A DNA stretch of 64,000 bases. Origin: a marine actinobacterium PHSC20C1 (GTDB lineage: Bacteria > Actinomycetota > Actinomycetes > Actinomycetales > Microbacteriaceae). The notes beneath the pieces were generated by a model. The model was not told the origin of the DNA. It made no database searches and was given only the letters and a program-made list of their open reading frames with translations. A program made the position numbers and the translations under genes. Numbering within the stretch: position 1 is the first letter of the stretch; every line of letters begins with the position of its first letter. Where the stretch lies: positions 1,013,208-1,077,207 of the forward strand of contig CH672415.1 of assembly GCA_000153145.1 (NCBI GenBank). Reading direction: 5' to 3'. Below are positions 61,348 through 64,000 of the stretch, piece after piece.

Positions 61348-62652
61348 TCAGGCCGTGCGAGATTGAGATGCTTGCTTCCAGCCACGCTCACTTTCGACGA
61401 CGCGACCGTCGAGTTCTAGTAGGCCGAGGTGGGCACGCACGGTCGCGAGCGCGAGCCCGCTCCGCGAGGCAATGTCGTCTGCGGTGCGGGCGCTGCGGAC
61501 GCTGAGTGCGTCGAGGAGGCGGGTCGTTTCGGTGCTGGGAGGGCTGTCAGCATCCACTTTTGGGGCCGAGGACTCCGGGGGTAGGTTCGTGGGTGGTTGG
61601 GACTCCGGGGTGGTCATCGTGGCGTCTGTCTCCGGCGCACGGTCTAGAGGTGCGAGTTCCGCCATCTGGTCGGGATTGGTTACGCACACGGCGTCGTAAT
61701 CGCGAATGAGGCGGTGACACCCTGCAGAGGCCGCGCTAGTGACTGGACCGGGCACTGCTCCTAGCGGTCGCCCGAGGGCCGCTGCGTGGCCGGCGGTATT
61801 GAGCGAACCGGAGCGCCAGCCCGCTTCGAGCACAATGGTGGCGATGCTCGCTGCGGCGATGAGCCTGTTTCGTTGCAAGAATCTCCATTTGGTCGGCGGT
61901 GACCCGCACGGTAGTTCGGAGATCACCGCACCGTTTTCGACGATGCGGGAGAGAAGGCTGTCGTGGCCGCTCGGGTAGAAGCGGTCTACTCCCCCGGCTA
62001 GAAAAGCGACCGTCAGGCCGTGGCTTGCGAGGGCCGCTCGGTGAGCCATTCCGTCAATGCCGTAGGCGGCACCGGAGACGATCGTGTAGCCGCGATCTAC
62101 GAGACCTGCGGATGCTTCCATAGTGATGTGCTCGCCGTAGCCCGTGGCGGCGCGGGCTCCGACGAGTGCGATCCCATCGACGATTCCGGCGAGTGCAGCA
62201 TCGGTGCCGCGCACCCACAGCGCGGATGGTGCGTGCCAGTCGAGGTCGTGGAGGCGTTCAGGCCAGAGTGAATCGTCGGGGATCAGCAGCCGCGAACCGA
62301 AACGCGCAGCTTGACGTAGTGCGATGAGCGCGGTGTCTGACTTGAGCCGCGGCATCCAGCGGTCGATTGCTTGACGCATGTCGTCGCCGGATACAGGGTC
62401 ACCGTCCGCAGACAGCTCGGTGGCGAATTGTTCGGCATCCCAGTGCTCAACAACAGCAGTGAGCGATCGGGCTGAGCCGAGTTGCTGGATAGCGCGACCC
62501 GCGAGTCGGTCCCCTGGTTCGGCGAGCCCACTCCAAGTTGCGCGCGCAAATCGGTTTTCGATGGAGGCGCGATCGAGGTTGCCCCCGCCGTCAACGCTGA
62601 CTGCCCTGACAAGGGTGGCGATTTCTGATTCTTTGAGTCCAAACATGCTCAC
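61348..62652 (-). CDS. dprA: DNA processing protein DprA
   Basis: A 434-residue protein protecting incoming single-stranded DNA and loading RecA during transformation. The Rossmann-type DprA fold shows VGARAATGYGEH, IVSGAAYGIDGMAHRAAL, GGVDRFYPSGH and GSPPTKWRFLQRNRLIAAAS (in part). A C-terminal winged-helix domain (RLLDALSVRSARTADDIASRSGL) follows a Ser/Pro/Thr-rich linker (about 345-385). The GTG at 62652 overlaps the comM stop as GTGA with aaagg ten bases upstream; ATG 62646 is an alternative. The upstream open frame is noncoding. Together with ComM it suggests DNA uptake or processing, though many dprA-bearing bacteria are not known to be competent. Confidence 0.94.
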   Translation of the reverse strand: MSMFGLKESEIATLVRAVSVDGGGNLDRASIENRFARATWSGLAEPGDRLAGRAIQQLGSARSLTAVVEHWDAEQFATELSADGDPVSGDDMRQAIDRWMPRLKSDTALIALRQAARFGSRLLIPDDSLWPERLHDLDWHAPSALWVRGTDAALAGIVDGIALVGARAATGYGEHITMEASAGLVDRGYTIVSGAAYGIDGMAHRAALASHGLTVAFLAGGVDRFYPSGHDSLLSRIVENGAVISELPCGSPPTKWRFLQRNRLIAAASIATIVLEAGWRSGSLNTAGHAAALGRPLGAVPGPVTSAASAGCHRLIRDYDAVCVTNPDQMAELAPLDRAPETDATMTTPESQPPTNLPPESSAPKVDADSPPSTETTRLLDALSVRSARTADDIASRSGLALATVRAHLGLLELDGRVVESERGWKQASQSRTA

Positions 62653-64000
62653 TGTGACATTGCCTTTCGTAGATACAGTGCCTGACCGACGTGGGTGTCG
62701 TCGGGTCGGGTGTCGTCGGCGAGGTCCGCAAGCGACCAGGCGACGCGGAGCACGCGGTCGTAGCCGCGCATGGTGATTCCACCGCGTTCGAGGGCACGAT
62801 CGAGACCGGCCGTGACTTTCGGGGCGAGCCGCAATTCGCGGCCACGCAGAAACGATCCCGGTACGTGCGAGTTGAGTCGCCACGGCGTTGCTGCAAGTCG
62901 GGCCCGAGCGCGGTCGCGGGCCGCAGTGACAGTGGCGCGGGCATCCGCTGTCGACAACGTTGGTCGCTCACCTGCCAGTCGCAACTGGGCACTCGTGATG
63001 CGCTCAACCCGGAACTGGATATCAATGCGGTCGAGTAGTGGGCCCGAGAGCCGAGCGAGGTAACGGCGGCGGCTGTTTGGCGGACACGTGCATTCGCTGT
63101 CTCGTGCGCCCCACTGACCGCAGGGGCACGGGTTCGCAGCCATTACGAGTTGAAAGCGACCGGGAAAGTGGGCGACGGCGTTAGCGCGATGGATGCTAAT
63201 GACGCCCGATTCGAGAGGCTGCCGAAGCGCGTCCAAGGCTGCTGGCGCGAACTCGGGTGCTTCGTCGAGAAAGAGCACTCCGTCGGAGGCACGGGCGGCA
63301 GCACCCGGACGAATCTGCGTGCTGCCGCCTCCTACGAGCGCCGCGGCCGTCGCCGTGTGGTGTGGCGCTTCGAGCGGTGGTCGAGTGGTGAGGTTGCTGC
63401 CAACGGGGAGCCCGGCGAGCGAACGAATAGAGGAAACTTCGAGGGCTGCTTGGGGATCAAGGTCAGGAAGCAGCCCAGGTAGTCGCGCGGCGAGCATAGT
63501 TTTGCCCGCGCCGGGAGGCCCGAGCAAGAACACATGGTGGCCGCCTGCTGCCGCGACGAGCATTGCGTCGATCGCATCACTGCCGCCGATCATGTCGCTG
63601 AGGTCGCCAGAGTCTGTCGGCACCGCCGCAGCAACCGGCCGGGTAATGATCTCGACTGGCTCGGGTTCGAACTCGCCTCCGTGCCAGATGGCGGCATCTC
63701 TGAGAGAGGGAACCGCAATCACCCGCATATCGGGGACGAGCGCCGCTTCGTCTGCATTGCCGCTGGGCACCATGACGGTCGTAAACCCAGCACGGGACGC
63801 CGCGAGCACGGCAGGAAGCACCCCATTCACCGGGCGAAGGCGCCCGTCGAGCCCGAGCTCACCGATATGGAGAACACGGTCAATGGACTCCGCCGAGACG
63901 GTGCCGGAGGCGGCGAGCGCCGCGAGCGCTATTCCGAGGTCGAAGCCTGAGCCGTGTTTGGGAAGGGCGGCAGGAGACAAATTGACGGTGATTTTGCGGT
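62649..64000 (-). CDS. comM: ComM/YifB magnesium chelatase-like AAA+ protein, 5' end outside window
   Basis: The last 450 residues of a ComM-type AAA+ branch-migration helicase; the start lies beyond 64000. The frame is open to the window edge and reads ITVNLSPAALPKHGSGFDLGIALAAL there. The ChlI-like ATPase has Walker A GPPGAGKTML with Walker B GVLFLDEAPEF, then the SGPLLDRIDIQF sensor region. Four-cysteine segment CPCGQWGARDSECTC is typical of the family. The C-terminal domain ends with VLRVAWSLADLADD. The start of dprA overlaps its stop. ComM promotes DNA recombination during transformation in naturally competent species. Confidence 0.94.
   Translation of the reverse strand, partial: RKITVNLSPAALPKHGSGFDLGIALAALAASGTVSAESIDRVLHIGELGLDGRLRPVNGVLPAVLAASRAGFTTVMVPSGNADEAALVPDMRVIAVPSLRDAAIWHGGEFEPEPVEIITRPVAAAVPTDSGDLSDMIGGSDAIDAMLVAAAGGHHVFLLGPPGAGKTMLAARLPGLLPDLDPQAALEVSSIRSLAGLPVGSNLTTRPPLEAPHHTATAAALVGGGSTQIRPGAAARASDGVLFLDEAPEFAPAALDALRQPLESGVISIHRANAVAHFPGRFQLVMAANPCPCGQWGARDSECTCPPNSRRRYLARLSGPLLDRIDIQFRVERITSAQLRLAGERPTLSTADARATVTAARDRARARLAATPWRLNSHVPGSFLRGRELRLAPKVTAGLDRALERGGITMRGYDRVLRVAWSLADLADDTRPDDTHVGQALYLRKAMSQ

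Noticed and set aside
62653-62883. Upstream extension of dprA by 77 codons
   Set aside because: This part is antisense-like Arg/Pro-rich sequence inside comM; the DprA fold starts near 62652.

Overview
The window reads as chromosomal DNA of a high-GC Gram-positive bacterium, most likely a member of the Microbacteriaceae (Actinobacteria). The reasons are the DUF3097 protein, the LLM-class F420-type oxidoreductase, DivIVA-type and giant coiled-coil proteins typical of polar-growing actinobacteria, many short lipoproteins, frequent GTG/TTG starts, gatCAB instead of glutaminyl-tRNA synthetase, and the order dprA, xerC, M23 peptidase, rpsB, tsf, pyrH, frr, cdsA. I see no prophage, insertion sequence, CRISPR array or integron; it is a core-genome stretch with small accessory modules slotted in.

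Layout. 1-12.4 kb: end of a glycine betaine uptake locus, glycerate kinase, EttA with a coupled thioesterase, an SSB paralogue, MsrA, an aldo/keto reductase, a small protein behind a LexA-like box, lipoproteins, tRNA-Arg(UCU), thioredoxin-like genes, oligoribonuclease, tRNA-His and a minimal zincin. 12.4-15.9 kb: a TPP-riboswitch operon for an ECF thiamine/HMP transporter (S, fused A-A, T) that ends in a uridine-kinase-like P-loop protein. 15.9-27 kb: mixed metabolic and envelope genes (F420-type oxidoreductase, DUF3097-VanZ pair, zwf operon, a WCPQC thioredoxin/CcdA pair, hydrolase, OsmC, MFS). 27-38.5 kb: translation and sulfur block gatB, gatA, gatC, ligA, mnmA, cysteine desulfurase, with an EamA exporter and a CGNR regulator inserted between gatB and gatA. 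38.6-47.9 kb: YbaK, a CXXC-less thioredoxin/TPR chaperone coupled to a two-part membrane protein with an internal lipobox, a 779-residue hendecad coiled-coil protein, an AI-2E-type permease, a muralytic enzyme and a DivIVA-repeat protein. 47.9-64 kb: cdsA, frr, pyrH, tsf, rpsB, M23, then an MMPL/MarR module, xerC, a second insert (SDR, nitroreductase, phosphoesterase, proline permease), dprA and the 3' part of comM.

How they work together: the conserved blocks give translation (rpsB-tsf-pyrH-frr, gatCAB, mnmA with its sulfur donor), DNA processing (ligA, xerC, dprA, comM, ssb) and envelope synthesis (cdsA, M23, transglycosylase). The most distinctive content is the cell-pole/cytoskeletal candidate pair (42032-44371 and 47310-47861), the putative two-in-one membrane/lipoprotein gene at 40025-41749, and the thiamine operon with a ribosome-binding site buried in a hairpin next to the riboswitch. 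Nothing in the window is an obviously new defence or mobile system. All function calls rest on reading motifs by eye, without database searches.
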